Below are positions 18,683 to 28,185 of a stretch of DNA of 28,185 nucleotides, in pieces. Positions within the stretch are counted from its first letter, which is position 1. Each line of letters opens with the position of its first letter. A program made the position numbers and the translations under genes. Origin of the DNA: Vibrio tasmaniensis 1F-187 (GTDB taxonomy: Bacteria > Pseudomonadota > Gammaproteobacteria > Enterobacterales > Vibrionaceae); NCBI RefSeq assembly GCF_000272405.2, contig NZ_AJZM02000406.1, forward strand, positions 1-28,185, written 5' to 3'. The notes beneath the pieces are model-generated. The model was not told the origin of the DNA. It was given only the letters and a program-made list of their open reading frames with translations, and searched no databases.

Positions 18683-18722
18683 AGATTCCAGATATTTCGT
18701 TCCTCAATTCTGGAATGACAGG
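18683..18722 (+). repeat. Dispersed palindromic repeat, family B copy 3 (diverged)
   Basis: It keeps the family layout (AGATTCC start, central CGTTCCTC, GGAATGACAGG end) but with a different stem: ATTCCAGA pairs with TCTGGAAT. The compensating change in both arms suggests that the hairpin itself is maintained. Confidence 0.6.
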
Positions 18723-18833
18723 ATAAGAAGGTAACAAGTAAACGAGAATCGGAATTCGAAATGCAAAGAAGGAATGGTCTTTCTACTTTCGGCTTTATCG
18801 CTACTTGGTTACCCGAATCTGCCCTTAAGCTCT

Positions 18834-18855
18834 TCGCATCCCGATTACTCGTATC
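18834..18855 (-). repeat. Family A repeat core, minus-strand copy
   Basis: The complement reads GATACGAGTAATCGGGATGC and onward, with two differences from 18019-18040. It is followed (minus direction) by GGGCAGATTCGGGTAAC, as in the frd copies. Confidence 0.65.
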
Positions 18856-18882
18856 TCACGTCTATTCCTCAAACTCCAGATA

Positions 18883-18914
18883 CAAAAAAACGGCTACACT
18901 CGCGTGCAGCCGTT
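18883..18914 (-). terminator. Rho-independent terminator of gpmM
   Basis: On the minus strand AACGGCTGCAC pairs with GTGTAGCCGTT over 11 bp (one wobble) around a GCGA loop, followed by seven T. It lies 43 nt past the gpmM stop. Confidence 0.92.
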
Positions 18915-18957
18915 CTAGTATTCGATGAAAGTTAAAACTATTTATCTAAAACAGTAA

Positions 18958-20490
18958 CTACTTAACGATCACGTCACCTGACATTTCAGCTGGGATATCA
19001 ATACCAGACAGAGAAAGCATCGTTGGTGCTAGGTCAGACAGCTTGCCGCCTTCTTTAAACTCAACGTCTTTGCTGCCCACGTAGATAAGTGGCACTGGTA
19101 GGTTAGTGTGCGCTGTGTGGATGCCGCCCGTTTCTGGGTTTACCATCATTTCCGCGTTACCGTGGTCAGCAGTGATAAGCAGTTGGCCATCGGCTTCTTT
19201 GATTGCTTCAACCACTTTACCAAGACATTCGTCTAGCGACTCTACGGCTTTAACTGCTGCATCGTAAACGCCAGTGTGGCCAACCATATCACAGTTAGGG
19301 AAGTTACAAACGATAGCGTCATATTTGCCACCTTTAATTGCAGCAACTAGCTTTTCAGTCAGCTCTGGTGCGCTCATTTCTGGCTGTAGGTCGTACGTTG
19401 CTACTTTTGGAGAAGCAACAAGCTGACGCTCTTCGCCTTCAAACTCGTCTTCTTTACCGCCGTTGAAGAAGAACGTCACGTGCGCGTATTTCTCTGTTTC
19501 AGAGATACGTAGCTGCGTTTTGCCTTCTTTCGATAGCCATTCGCCGTAGGTGTTCTCTAGAGAAGCCGGTGGGAACGCACATAGAAGTGGGATATCTGCT
19601 GCGTATTGAGTCAGCATCACGAAATCGATCGCTGGGAATACGTTGCGAGCAAAGCCGTCGAAATCAGGAACGAATGCACGTGTGATTTCACGAGCACGGT
19701 CAGCACGGTAGTTCATGAAGATAACCGCATCGCCATCTACGATAGCGGCAGACTCTTCGCCTTCTGCTTTGATTTCAGTCGCTTTAACGAACTCATCGTT
19801 TTCGTCACGAGCGTAAGCCGCTTCTAGGCCAGCTACTGCTGTGTCGAATGTGAACTCTGCTTTTGCTTGAGTCAGTAGGTCGTAAGATTCTTGAACGCGA
19901 TCCCAGTTGTTATCACGGTCCATTGCGTAGTAACGACCAATAAGCGAAGCCACACGGCCTTTACCTAGCTTAGCGAACAACGCTTGGAAGCGTGCAAGTG
20001 TGTTTTCTGCACTACGTGGCGGTGTATCACGACCGTCTAGGAATGCGTGTAGGTAGATTTTCTCTGCGCCACGCTCTGCTGCCATTTCAACAGCCGCGTA
20101 GATGTGATCTTCATGAGAATGAACGCCACCTGGAGACATAAGGCCCATGATGTGTACGGCTTTGTCTGCTTTAACCGCTTTATCAACAGCATTCACTAGC
20201 GCTTCCGTTTGACCGAATTCGCCGTCTGCGATTGATTTAGTAATACGCGTTAGATCTTGGTATACCACGCGACCCGCACCAATGTTGGTGTGACCCACTT
20301 CAGAGTTACCCATTTGGCCATCAGGTAGGCCTACATCTAAGCCAGAAGCCGAGATTAGCGTGTTAGGTTGGTTAGCAATAAGACCGTCTAATACAGGTGT
20401 ATTAGCGTTCGCGATAGCGTTGTCTTGGTTGTCTTCACGGTAACCGTAACCGTCAAGGATCACTAGAGCCATTGGCTTCTTAGCTGACAT
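18958..20490 (-). CDS. gpmM: Cofactor-independent phosphoglycerate mutase GpmM (iPGM)
   Basis: 2,3-bisphosphoglycerate-independent phosphoglycerate mutase of glycolysis, 510 aa (E. coli 514). It interconverts 3- and 2-phosphoglycerate through a phosphoserine intermediate with manganese. The phosphorylated serine is Ser63 in [13 protein letters not shown]. Metal ligands are in ILDGYG (Asp13), DMVGHTG and TADHGNAE. The start at 20490 has a GAGGT ribosome binding site 7 nt upstream; the in-frame codon at 20508 would add six residues with no such site. It is a single-gene unit with its own terminator. Confidence 0.97.
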   Translation of the reverse strand: MSAKKPMALVILDGYGYREDNQDNAIANANTPVLDGLIANQPNTLISASGLDVGLPDGQMGNSEVGHTNIGAGRVVYQDLTRITKSIADGEFGQTEALVNAVDKAVKADKAVHIMGLMSPGGVHSHEDHIYAAVEMAAERGAEKIYLHAFLDGRDTPPRSAENTLARFQALFAKLGKGRVASLIGRYYAMDRDNNWDRVQESYDLLTQAKAEFTFDTAVAGLEAAYARDENDEFVKATEIKAEGEESAAIVDGDAVIFMNYRADRAREITRAFVPDFDGFARNVFPAIDFVMLTQYAADIPLLCAFPPASLENTYGEWLSKEGKTQLRISETEKYAHVTFFFNGGKEDEFEGEERQLVASPKVATYDLQPEMSAPELTEKLVAAIKGGKYDAIVCNFPNCDMVGHTGVYDAAVKAVESLDECLGKVVEAIKEADGQLLITADHGNAEMMVNPETGGIHTAHTNLPVPLIYVGSKDVEFKEGGKLSDLAPTMLSLSGIDIPAEMSGDVIVK

Positions 20491-20788
20491 AGGACTGACC
20501 TCGTTCAATTCAAAATAAATCGGTATAAAAACAAATTAGCGTAATTTTACTACAGTTTACAGTCAAAACTGTAGTGGAAGATCAAGAAACGTCGCAGGTA
20601 AGGTGATCGGATATGAAAAAAAATGTCGTTTACATTTTTATTCTTCCAATCAAGAACGCTCAATCAGTGATAAAGCGCTCATAAGGTCTCATGTACGACC
20701 GAGAAAGATCACGTAGATTCTACCTTACTCTTTTCTATCGAATCCAAATACACTAAAATTCACGAAACATACTTAATTAGGCTTAGTC
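20491..20788. other. Divergent intergenic region between gpmM and the wecA-like gene
   Basis: It holds a 9-bp inverted repeat (CTACAGTTT at 20550-20558, AAACTGTAG at 20566-20574, 7-nt loop) upstream of gpmM: a possible operator or leader hairpin. A 23-codon open frame with an AAGGTG site occurs at 20613-20684. I searched for a JUMPStart/ops (GGCGGTAG) element, common before polysaccharide loci, and did not see one. Confidence 0.45.
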
Positions 20789-21829
20789 GTGCTCCTTCCT
20801 TTACTTGATCTCGCGTTCTTATTCTTCTTTTCTCTTGCGACTATCTTTATTTTACGTAAATTTGCTAAGAAAATCGGTCTCGTAGATGAACCCGACTCTC
20901 GTAAGTTTCATAGCGGAGCAATACCACTCGTTGGCGGCATTTCAATTTGCATTTCACTTCTCTACTTTCTACTAAACAACCCAAACATTCTACCGAACAC
21001 ACCTCTCTATGCTGCGTGTATTCTCATCTTAGTTGGGGTAGGTTCTTTAGATGATAAGTTTGATTTAAGCTTCAAGTTGCGCTTCATGATCCAAGCAGGG
21101 TTATCTGTGGCCATGATGATGATTGGTAACATTGAGCTAAAAACGATAGGGGATGTACTCGGCAGTGGAGAGATCATTACGTTAGGTTGGTTTGGCTACT
21201 TAGTTACTATTTTTGCGGTAGTTGGAGCAATAAACGCATTTAATATGGTAGATGGGATTGATGGCCTACTAGGAGGGTTATCCGTGGTCACCTTTGGAGG
21301 TTTGGGGCTAATGCTCGCGTATGATGGACAGTACAACCTCTCATATATATGCCTAGTGTTAATAGTCGTTATCATCCCTTACATACTACTCAACTTAGGT
21401 GCATTTGGACGAAAAAGAAAAGTATTTATGGGGGATGCTGGAAGCATGCTGATCGGATTTACAGTTATCTGGCTTCTGCTTTTATCAAGCCAAAATGGAA
21501 CATCTCCCCCCCTACGTCCCGTAACAGCTCTGTGGTTAATTGCTGTCCCACTAATGGATATGACTGCGATAATGATACGAAGGGTACGCCGTGGTGATTC
21601 CCCGTTCAAACCGGATCGAGAGCACCTACATCATATCTTTCAAAGGTTAGGACTCAGCCCAAATCAAACACTAGTTTCGATATGCTCCATAGCAACTTTA
21701 TTCGCAGCTGTCGGGATTGGTGCCGAAATAAACGGTGTTCCCGAATACATTATGCTTTATTTATTTTTGGCATGCTTCCTGCTATACGTAAAACTACTAA
21801 GTAAGAAGAGACACCAGGCACATAAATAA
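20789..21829 (+). CDS. wecA: WecA-type undecaprenyl-phosphate sugar-1-phosphate transferase
   Basis: Membrane enzyme that starts glycan synthesis by moving a GlcNAc-1-phosphate (or similar HexNAc-1-P) from a UDP-sugar to undecaprenyl phosphate, 346 aa. About ten or eleven helices are predicted. Polyprenol-phosphate transferase motifs are SLDDKFDLS (Asp88, Asp89), NMVDGIDGLLGG (from residue 152), FMGDAGSMLIG, and the cytoplasmic HLHH in REHLHHIFQRLGL. It starts at a GTG (20789); no in-frame ATG fits. Its place at the head of glycosyltransferase and nucleotide-sugar genes supports a role in O-antigen or capsule initiation. The exact sugar cannot be told. An Enterobacterial-antigen role is less likely, since no other wec genes are here. 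Confidence 0.88.
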   Translation: MLLPLLDLAFLFFFSLATIFILRKFAKKIGLVDEPDSRKFHSGAIPLVGGISICISLLYFLLNNPNILPNTPLYAACILILVGVGSLDDKFDLSFKLRFMIQAGLSVAMMMIGNIELKTIGDVLGSGEIITLGWFGYLVTIFAVVGAINAFNMVDGIDGLLGGLSVVTFGGLGLMLAYDGQYNLSYICLVLIVVIIPYILLNLGAFGRKRKVFMGDAGSMLIGFTVIWLLLLSSQNGTSPPLRPVTALWLIAVPLMDMTAIMIRRVRRGDSPFKPDREHLHHIFQRLGLSPNQTLVSICSIATLFAAVGIGAEINGVPEYIMLYLFLACFLLYVKLLSKKRHQAHK

Positions 21830-21830
21830 A

Positions 21831-21956
21831 CTAATACTTCGAGTACTTGCAGATAAAGTGTATCGCCTCTTTTTCAATGGTATATTTCGATAACGTTTTA
21901 GGCTCGCCAGGCTCAATGGGTAACCACCATAAGACCCTATCGGATACACCGACTGG
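21831..21956 (-). pseudogene. Possible 3' remnant of an unidentified gene
   Basis: A 41-codon frame reads like protein (for example SDRVLWWLPIEPGEPKTL, then a charged C-terminus) and ends one base past the wecA stop. An in-frame stop precedes it at 21957-21959 and no start is available. It looks like the tail of a decayed gene convergent with wecA. I cannot assign a family, and chance coding-like sequence is not excluded. Confidence 0.3.
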
Positions 21957-21992
21957 CTATAAACATTTTTAAACTGATGGATTGATAACCAC

Positions 21993-23114
21993 ATGAAAGT
22001 ACTACACATTTACCGTACTTGCTACCCTGAAACAAAAGGGGGATTAGAACAAGCTATTCGTTATATTTGTAAGGGCAGTAGTGAACAAGGTATCGAAAAT
22101 ACCATTCTAACATTGGGTATTGAGAATAAAGAATATCATTTTGAAGGCACGCGAATCATCGTCGTCAAGAAAGACTTCGAGATATCATCGAACGGATTTT
22201 CATTTCGTCTAATTCGTCGGTTTAGAGAACTAAGTAAGAAAAACGATATTATTCACTACCAATACCCTTGGCCTACAGGTGATTTACTCAGCATTTTTTC
22301 CGACAAAAAACCATCACTGGTCAGCTATCAATCTGATATTGTAAAACAAAAATGGCTAAAAAAAATATACTTCCCTCTTGAGCAGTATTTTTTGTCTAAT
22401 GTTAATCGTATCATTGCGAGTTCCCCTCAATATGCGCAAACAAGTAAAAATCTAATCAAGTATGGCAGTAAAGTCGATACTATCCCTCTTGCGATCGATG
22501 AATCTACTTATCCAAAAATCAGTAAAGACGATATCAAAAAGTGGGAAGACTACGTTGGCAGAGACTTTTACTTATTTGTAGGTGTGCTTCGATACTACAA
22601 AGGACTGCAATACCTTCTTGAAGCAGCAAAGTTAAATGGGTTACCTATTGTAATCGCTGGTGATGGTCCAGAAAGAGCCAATCTAGAAATGTATATAGAA
22701 AAGCACTCTCTTACCAATGTAACACTCGTGGGATTTGTTTCTGAAGAAGACAAAGTCGCACTTCACACACTTTCAAAAGCATTTGTTTTTCCGTCGCATT
22801 TACGCTCTGAAGCGTTTGGGATTTCATTAGTAGAAGCACAAATGTTTGGCAAGCCAATTGTAAGTGCAGATATTGGAACCGGTTCCTCTTATGTCAATAT
22901 CAATGGAGAAACAGGGCTAACCGTTCCACCGGCAGACGGCTCACAGTTTTCAGAGGCTATGCAAAAATTGGAAAACGATGTATCACTGTGCCAAAAACTT
23001 GGAAGTAGTGCTCGTCAACATTTTGATAAAGAGTTCACAGCTAAGCGCTATGCTGATAGTTATATTACGCTGTACCACAAACTAATCTCATCACATAATC
23101 ATACAACAGAGTAA
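21993..23114 (+). CDS. GT4 family glycosyltransferase, WbpZ-like
   Basis: A 373-aa cytoplasmic glycosyltransferase with the GT-B fold of family 4. The N-terminus (MKVLHIYRTCYPETKGGLEQ) is typical of WbpZ-like enzymes, which in Pseudomonas add the first D-rhamnose to the lipid-linked primer. The C-terminal domain has FVGVLRYYKGLQYLLEAA, IAGDGPE and the donor-binding E-x7-E motif in SEAFGISLVEAQ. With gmd and rmd nearby, GDP-D-rhamnose is the likely donor, but GDP-mannose or another sugar is possible. It is on the plus strand like wecA. Its stop is one base from the stop of the convergent WbpY-like gene. Confidence 0.85.
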   Translation: MKVLHIYRTCYPETKGGLEQAIRYICKGSSEQGIENTILTLGIENKEYHFEGTRIIVVKKDFEISSNGFSFRLIRRFRELSKKNDIIHYQYPWPTGDLLSIFSDKKPSLVSYQSDIVKQKWLKKIYFPLEQYFLSNVNRIIASSPQYAQTSKNLIKYGSKVDTIPLAIDESTYPKISKDDIKKWEDYVGRDFYLFVGVLRYYKGLQYLLEAAKLNGLPIVIAGDGPERANLEMYIEKHSLTNVTLVGFVSEEDKVALHTLSKAFVFPSHLRSEAFGISLVEAQMFGKPIVSADIGTGSSYVNINGETGLTVPPADGSQFSEAMQKLENDVSLCQKLGSSARQHFDKEFTAKRYADSYITLYHKLISSHNHTTE

Positions 23115-23115
23115 A

Positions 23116-24306
23116 TCATGAACTTCTCGAGGTAGCAGACGCTATCTTGAGGAGTTGATCAACTGTATTTGACCACTTAAAGCCTGAAGCCCTTTTTATA
23201 CCACACTCTACCAACTTAGCTTTACGTTCAGGGTCCCTAATAAGCTCTAAGATCGCATTTGAAATGGAGACTTCGCTGCTAGGATCGACTAAAAGAGCTC
23301 CGTTTGCTGCAACCTCTGCTGTTGCGCCCACATTAGAGGTAATAACAGGAGCACCCGAAGCCATGGCTTCAATAACAGGCAAACCAAAACCCTCATATAG
23401 TGACGGATAAATAAAAGCACCAGCCGATGCATACAAACGCTTTAAGTCATCATCCGCTACGTACCCAGTAAATATTATTTGCCCACGCTCAACTAAGTCT
23501 TTCGCATTATCCATCAATTCTGCATTTTTCCAGCCTTGATCTCCAACCAAAACTAAAGGGTGCAACTTACGAACTGAATCAGGTAAAAGCTTAAAAGCGT
23601 CAATTAGCTTGTTTAAGTTCTTTCTTGGCTCCAAGGTTGCAACACTAAGAAGAAATTTATCATGCTCTATTTCGAGCGATTTAAGTAAAATATCGCACTC
23701 CTTTTTGGAATGAGCCTTAAAACCGCCAGAGACTCCCAAGTACAATGTCGAACTTTTGCTTTTACTGCTAGGAAAGAAGTCATGAAGTTCATCTAAAATA
23801 AAATCAGAATCGACAACTATATGATCAGACCTAGCAATGGTTCCCTGCATTTTATCCTTTAAATATGAAACCCTAGTGGCCGGATGAAAGCTAGGGTGAG
23901 ATAGGAAAGATAAATCATGAACCGTTGTAATGGTTGTTCCCGAATAATTAAATGGGACAAAACTTGGTTCAAAATACACATAACCTTGATTCGCAAGTGT
24001 TTTTAATTGTTGTTGCGCTCGAAAAGAAAGCAAATAGCTTTTTAACTGATAAATGCCAGGAACAGATCTCAATAGCTCCACCAAAAGTCGCTTTTTAGGG
24101 CTTGGTGCGCTCTGGTCGGAACTTGGAAAGTGAAAGCAATAAGCGAGATCCGATAGCGCATCTCGAGTTAATAACTTACCGTTTCTAATACCAACAACAT
24201 CTATATCGTGAGAGAGCAATTCACTGAGAATATTAAGGGTATAGTATCCTATACCCGTTAATGGCATTCGTATTGGCGATACATTGATCAACAATTTATT
24301 TGGCAT
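23116..24306 (-). CDS. GT4 family glycosyltransferase, WbpY/mannosyltransferase-like
   Basis: A 396-aa GT-B glycosyltransferase of family 4. The start INVSPIRMPLTGIGYYT is common to mannosyl- and rhamnosyltransferases of the WbpY type. TVHDLSFLSHP, SVATLEPRKNLNKLIDAF, LVGDQGW and the donor-site E-x7-E in YEGFGLPVIEAM are all present. The start codon overlaps the end of rmd by 11 nt, so the two are translationally coupled. In Pseudomonas A-band synthesis WbpY adds D-rhamnose residues; that role is inferred here from context. No third transferase (WbpX-like) or ABC exporter is visible in the window. Confidence 0.85.
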   Translation of the reverse strand: MPNKLLINVSPIRMPLTGIGYYTLNILSELLSHDIDVVGIRNGKLLTRDALSDLAYCFHFPSSDQSAPSPKKRLLVELLRSVPGIYQLKSYLLSFRAQQQLKTLANQGYVYFEPSFVPFNYSGTTITTVHDLSFLSHPSFHPATRVSYLKDKMQGTIARSDHIVVDSDFILDELHDFFPSSKSKSSTLYLGVSGGFKAHSKKECDILLKSLEIEHDKFLLSVATLEPRKNLNKLIDAFKLLPDSVRKLHPLVLVGDQGWKNAELMDNAKDLVERGQIIFTGYVADDDLKRLYASAGAFIYPSLYEGFGLPVIEAMASGAPVITSNVGATAEVAANGALLVDPSSEVSISNAILELIRDPERKAKLVECGIKRASGFKWSNTVDQLLKIASATSRSS

Positions 24307-25180
24307 GGTACATATCGGTCAAGGTTTTCTCTATATTGATCAAGGGTGCCTGACCAGTTAGTGATGCTAGTTTTGCATTATCCCCACCCAATACTTTAAT
24401 CTCATTGTCACGAACAAAGTCTGGGTTGACTCTAACCTGGATACTGTATCCAGCAATATTTTCCATCATCGTAATTATCGATTGCAAGGAAATCACCTGA
24501 CCAGAGCACAAATTTACAATCTCTGACTCAACATCAGATTCTAAAAGGTTAGCATAAGCTAGCGCTATATCGCGAACATCACTAAAGTCGCGAGATACAT
24601 CTGTATTACCTAATTCTATCTCTAAAGCATTTTTCTTAAAGTGAGATACTATTTTAGGGATTAAGAAATTTTCAGCTTGACCAGGACCAGTATAGTTAAA
24701 TGGTCGGGTGATAATCATTGGGATTTCGTTAAACCAGAGCTTTGCCATATGCTCCATTGCAAGTTTGCTCATCGCATAATGATTAACAGGCGAAGGCAAA
24801 ACTGATTCTGAGATGCGTTGTACATCTTCGGGGTTACCATAAATGTTCGCACTACTCGCAAAAATAACTTTATCTAATTCTAGCTTAAGCTCTTTCGCTG
24901 CTTCTAGTAAGTTCAGCGCACCAAAAACATTGACGTCATAAAACGCTTTCTGGTCAGAATGCCCAACAAATGATAACGCAGCAAGGTGAATAATATAATC
25001 TGGTCTAACTTCATTCAGACATTCTACTACCGCATTGCGATCTGTCAGATCGCAAGCAACTTGGCCAGGTTTGGCTTCACGGTATACTAACCCAATGACA
25101 GAGTAGCCCCTAGAGAGTAACTCTTTTTCTACATATTTACCGGTGAAGCCATCAACACCTGTTAACAATACTTTTTTCAT
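24296..25180 (-). CDS. rmd: GDP-6-deoxy-D-mannose (GDP-D-rhamnose) reductase, Rmd-like
   Basis: An extended short-chain dehydrogenase, 294 aa. It should reduce GDP-4-dehydro-6-deoxy-D-mannose, the product of Gmd, to GDP-D-rhamnose with NAD(P)H. Visible motifs are the Rossmann TGVDGFTG near the N-terminus, a central serine site SSANIYG and the catalytic YAMSK. The stretch TRPFNYTGPGQAENFLIP and a later VSRDFSDVRD, NLCSGQ pattern resemble Rmd. The stereoisomer product GDP-6-deoxy-D-talose (Tld) is an alternative that sequence alone does not exclude. It lies 62 nt after gmd, with an intrinsic terminator in the gap, and overlaps the WbpY-like gene. Confidence 0.8.
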   Translation of the reverse strand: MKKVLLTGVDGFTGKYVEKELLSRGYSVIGLVYREAKPGQVACDLTDRNAVVECLNEVRPDYIIHLAALSFVGHSDQKAFYDVNVFGALNLLEAAKELKLELDKVIFASSANIYGNPEDVQRISESVLPSPVNHYAMSKLAMEHMAKLWFNEIPMIITRPFNYTGPGQAENFLIPKIVSHFKKNALEIELGNTDVSRDFSDVRDIALAYANLLESDVESEIVNLCSGQVISLQSIITMMENIAGYSIQVRVNPDFVRDNEIKVLGGDNAKLASLTGQAPLINIEKTLTDMYHAK

Positions 25181-25191
25181 AATTTCATCTC

Positions 25192-25224
25192 AAAAAAAAT
25201 GGCAACAGAAAACTGCTGCCATTT
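25192..25224 (-). terminator. Intrinsic terminator between gmd and rmd
   Basis: On the minus strand AAATGGCAGCA pairs with TGTTGCCATTT over 11 bp (one wobble) around GTTTTC, then runs into eight T. It lies inside an apparent operon, 18 nt after the gmd stop and 11 nt before the rmd start, so it probably attenuates downstream genes. Confidence 0.82.
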
Positions 25225-25242
25225 AGCAAAAAACGTTAAAGA

Positions 25243-26773
<1,531 letters not shown>

Positions 26774-27166
26774 TCAACGAGAGAAAACCCAAAATTTATA
26801 CACAAAATAAGTAATCAGGGGAAGAACCGTACTGATTAAGACGATTCCAATCAAATAATGCCAGTTCATAACCTCAGCCAAAGATGAGAACAACACCGTA
26901 CCAATAAGAGCGGTAGCTGACGCGAAAAGGAATTTTAAATACTTTGATACACTGGCGTTGGAAGAAAATACCCAATAAGCATTCATAAAATACGAAAGGA
27001 TGTTCGTAATAAAAAAAGCTATTATATTAGAAAGCACTGGATTTAATCGCACTATTTCTACAGCTAGAATGACTAATGTCGTATGCACCAACGTATTGAC
27101 AACGCCAATCGTCCCAAACTTAATCAAGCTTTTATATCTAAAAAAATACCGAGCTAAGATACTCAT
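26774..27166 (-). CDS. GtrA family membrane protein (probable lipid-linked sugar flippase)
   Basis: A 130-aa protein with four predicted membrane helices, typical of the GtrA family. FGTIGVVNTLVHTTL and the NxxSYFMNAYWVFS stretch are family hallmarks. GtrA proteins are thought to flip undecaprenyl-phosphate-linked sugars made by GtrB to the periplasm for glycan decoration. It begins one base after the stop of the GtrB-like gene, so the pair is co-transcribed. A third, serotype-specific transferase (GtrC role) is not visible. The end of the gene is followed by the decayed region with no strong terminator. Confidence 0.87.
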   Translation of the reverse strand: MSILARYFFRYKSLIKFGTIGVVNTLVHTTLVILAVEIVRLNPVLSNIIAFFITNILSYFMNAYWVFSSNASVSKYLKFLFASATALIGTVLFSSLAEVMNWHYLIGIVLISTVLPLITYFVYKFWVFSR

Positions 27167-27167
27167 A

Positions 27168-28103
27168 CTATTTAATTATTTTCCTAGCTATATAAACTGG
27201 TCTATTTTTAACCTCTGAATAAGTCCGACCTAAATACTCTCCCAGGACACCAATACCGATCAATTGTATCCCTCCAATAAATAGGATAGTTACCATTATT
27301 GACGCAAAACCTGGAGTATCAACACCAAAAACTAACGTTTTAAAAACCAAAAACAAAGCGTACATTATAGAAAGTAAAGAAATAGTGAGCCCCAAATATG
27401 ACCATGCTCTTAATGGAATGGTACTATAGCTAGTGATACCTTCCAAAGCAAAGTTCCATAACTTCCATGTGTTAAAGCTTGTTTCCCCTGAAGCACGGTT
27501 TTCTACATTATACTCTATAGTAACGGACCTAAATCCGACCCAGGCAAATACGCCTTTCATAAAGCGGTGAGACTCTTTCAACTTATTGACTTCAGCCACA
27601 ACAATGGCATCCATTAATCTAAAGTCCCCAACACCGGATGGTACTTCAATGTCTGATATAAGATTATGAAACTTATAAAAAGCATTTGCTGTGATTTTTT
27701 GGATTCGAGTATCCGTATCTCTGTTTGCTCTCTTAGCTAAAACAACTTCATGACCTTCTTCCCATAAACGCACCATTTCGGGAATTTTTTCGGGAGGGTG
27801 CTGTAAATCAGAATCAATTACAACAACAAGATCACCGTTCGCATTATCTAAGCCGGCTGAAAGAGCAGCCTCTTTACCAAAATTTCTGGACAAATCAACT
27901 ACGCAAACCCCTTTATAGCGAGCCTGCATATCAACTAACCTGTCATAGGTTTGATCTGTACTGCCATCATTTATCGCGATAATTTCTAAATTGTAGTTAT
28001 CCAAATCCTTGTCGAATATAGTAACAATCCGAGAAAAAAAAGCTTCCACCCCATCCTCCTCATTATAAAAAGGAGAAACCACACTCACCAACTTATTTTC
28101 CAC
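27168..28103 (-). CDS. GtrB/DPM1-like polyprenyl-phosphate glycosyltransferase
   Basis: A GT2 glycosyltransferase of about 311 aa that should transfer a sugar from a nucleotide donor to undecaprenyl phosphate. The GT-A domain shows VSPFYNEEDG, AINDGSTDQT and the metal-binding DSDLQHPPE. Two C-terminal helices (near SYLGLTISLLSIMYALFLVF and IMVTILFIGGIQLIGIGVLGEYLG) anchor it. I chose the GTG at 28103: AAAGGT lies 7 nt upstream and the family N-terminus begins there. An ATG at 28154 would add 17 residues, but it falls in a small palindrome beside an IS end. It pairs with gtrA. The sugar is unknown. Its promoter may have been displaced by the IS. Confidence 0.88.
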   Translation of the reverse strand: MENKLVSVVSPFYNEEDGVEAFFSRIVTIFDKDLDNYNLEIIAINDGSTDQTYDRLVDMQARYKGVCVVDLSRNFGKEAALSAGLDNANGDLVVVIDSDLQHPPEKIPEMVRLWEEGHEVVLAKRANRDTDTRIQKITANAFYKFHNLISDIEVPSGVGDFRLMDAIVVAEVNKLKESHRFMKGVFAWVGFRSVTIEYNVENRASGETSFNTWKLWNFALEGITSYSTIPLRAWSYLGLTISLLSIMYALFLVFKTLVFGVDTPGFASIMVTILFIGGIQLIGIGVLGEYLGRTYSEVKNRPVYIARKIIK

Positions 28104-28164
28104 GTCTATACCTTTTGGTTTTAGGTCAAATGCCAATACACTATGTGAAAACATAGTTATATAT

Positions 28165-28185
28165 GGCTTTGTTGCGTAATTCAGT
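28165..28185. mobile_element. Terminal inverted repeat of an IS5/IS903-like insertion sequence, cut by the window end
   Basis: GGCTTTGTTGCGTAATTC and the next three bases resemble the ends of IS903-group elements (GGCTTTGTTGAATAAATC). Only the tip is in the window, with no transposase. Elements of this group duplicate about 9 bp; the candidate duplicate is 28156-28164. Contigs often end in such multicopy elements. Confidence 0.72.

Larger units (their letters stand above)
18593..18882. other. Repeat-rich intergenic region between ogt and gpmM
   Basis: No gene seen. It holds two family B elements (18596-18638 and 18683-18722), a partial family A core (18737-18753) and a full family A core on the minus strand (18834-18855). 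It separates two convergent genes, a typical site for such elements. Confidence 0.7.

Noticed and set aside
20491..20788. JUMPStart/ops element before the polysaccharide genes
   Set aside because: No GGCGGTAG-like core was found on either strand of this gap or of 26278-26773.

Overview
The window looks like a Vibrio chromosome segment, most likely from the Splendidus clade. The basis is high similarity of frdABCD, efp/epmB, groES/groEL and gpmM to gammaproteobacterial versions, with Vibrio-like composition and dispersed intergenic repeats. No species-level claim can be made from sequence reading alone. It appears to be an assembled contig: bases 1-17 match the 3' end of an Illumina paired-end adapter, and the last 21 bases look like the terminus of an IS5/IS903-type insertion sequence.

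Layout. (1) 18-3150 (+): fumarate reductase operon frdABCD, with frdA missing about 77 N-terminal codons at the contig edge. (2) 3373-4995: divergent efp and epmB, the translation factor EF-P and the enzyme that makes its (R)-beta-lysine modification. (3) 5138-7232: an MgtC/SapB-type membrane protein (+) and a membrane diguanylate cyclase (-). (4) 7432-13201 (-): a sulfate-activation operon in the unusual order cysD, SLC13/DASS permease with RCK_C domains, cysC, DHH/DHHA1 phosphoesterase, cysN. (5) 13584-14141 (-): an exported repeat protein of unclear function. (6) 14481-16470 (-): groES-groEL behind a probable heat-shock promoter. (7) 16687-18592 (+): a MATE transporter and an Ogt/MGMT-type DNA methyltransferase. 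(8) 18958-20490 (-): gpmM. (9) 20789-28103: a surface-polysaccharide locus with a WecA-type initiating transferase and a WbpZ-like glycosyltransferase (+), then on the minus strand gmd, rmd and a WbpY-like glycosyltransferase, preceded by gtrB-gtrA-type genes.

How the genes work together. Regions 1, 2, 6 and 8 are housekeeping backbone. Region 4 is a self-contained module for sulfate uptake and activation to APS and PAPS. Its DHH phosphoesterase is a good candidate for removing pAp, the by-product of PAPS use; no PAPS reductase or sulfotransferase is visible here. Region 9 has the enzymes that turn GDP-mannose into GDP-D-rhamnose plus two GT4 enzymes resembling those of the Pseudomonas A-band (common antigen) polysaccharide, which suggests a D-rhamnose-containing glycan started on undecaprenyl phosphate.

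Between operons lie two dispersed repeat families (a 22-nt GATTCGAGTAA-type core and a roughly 43-nt imperfect palindrome), several clear intrinsic terminators, and two stretches with decayed coding remnants. I saw no tRNA, rRNA or CRISPR array.
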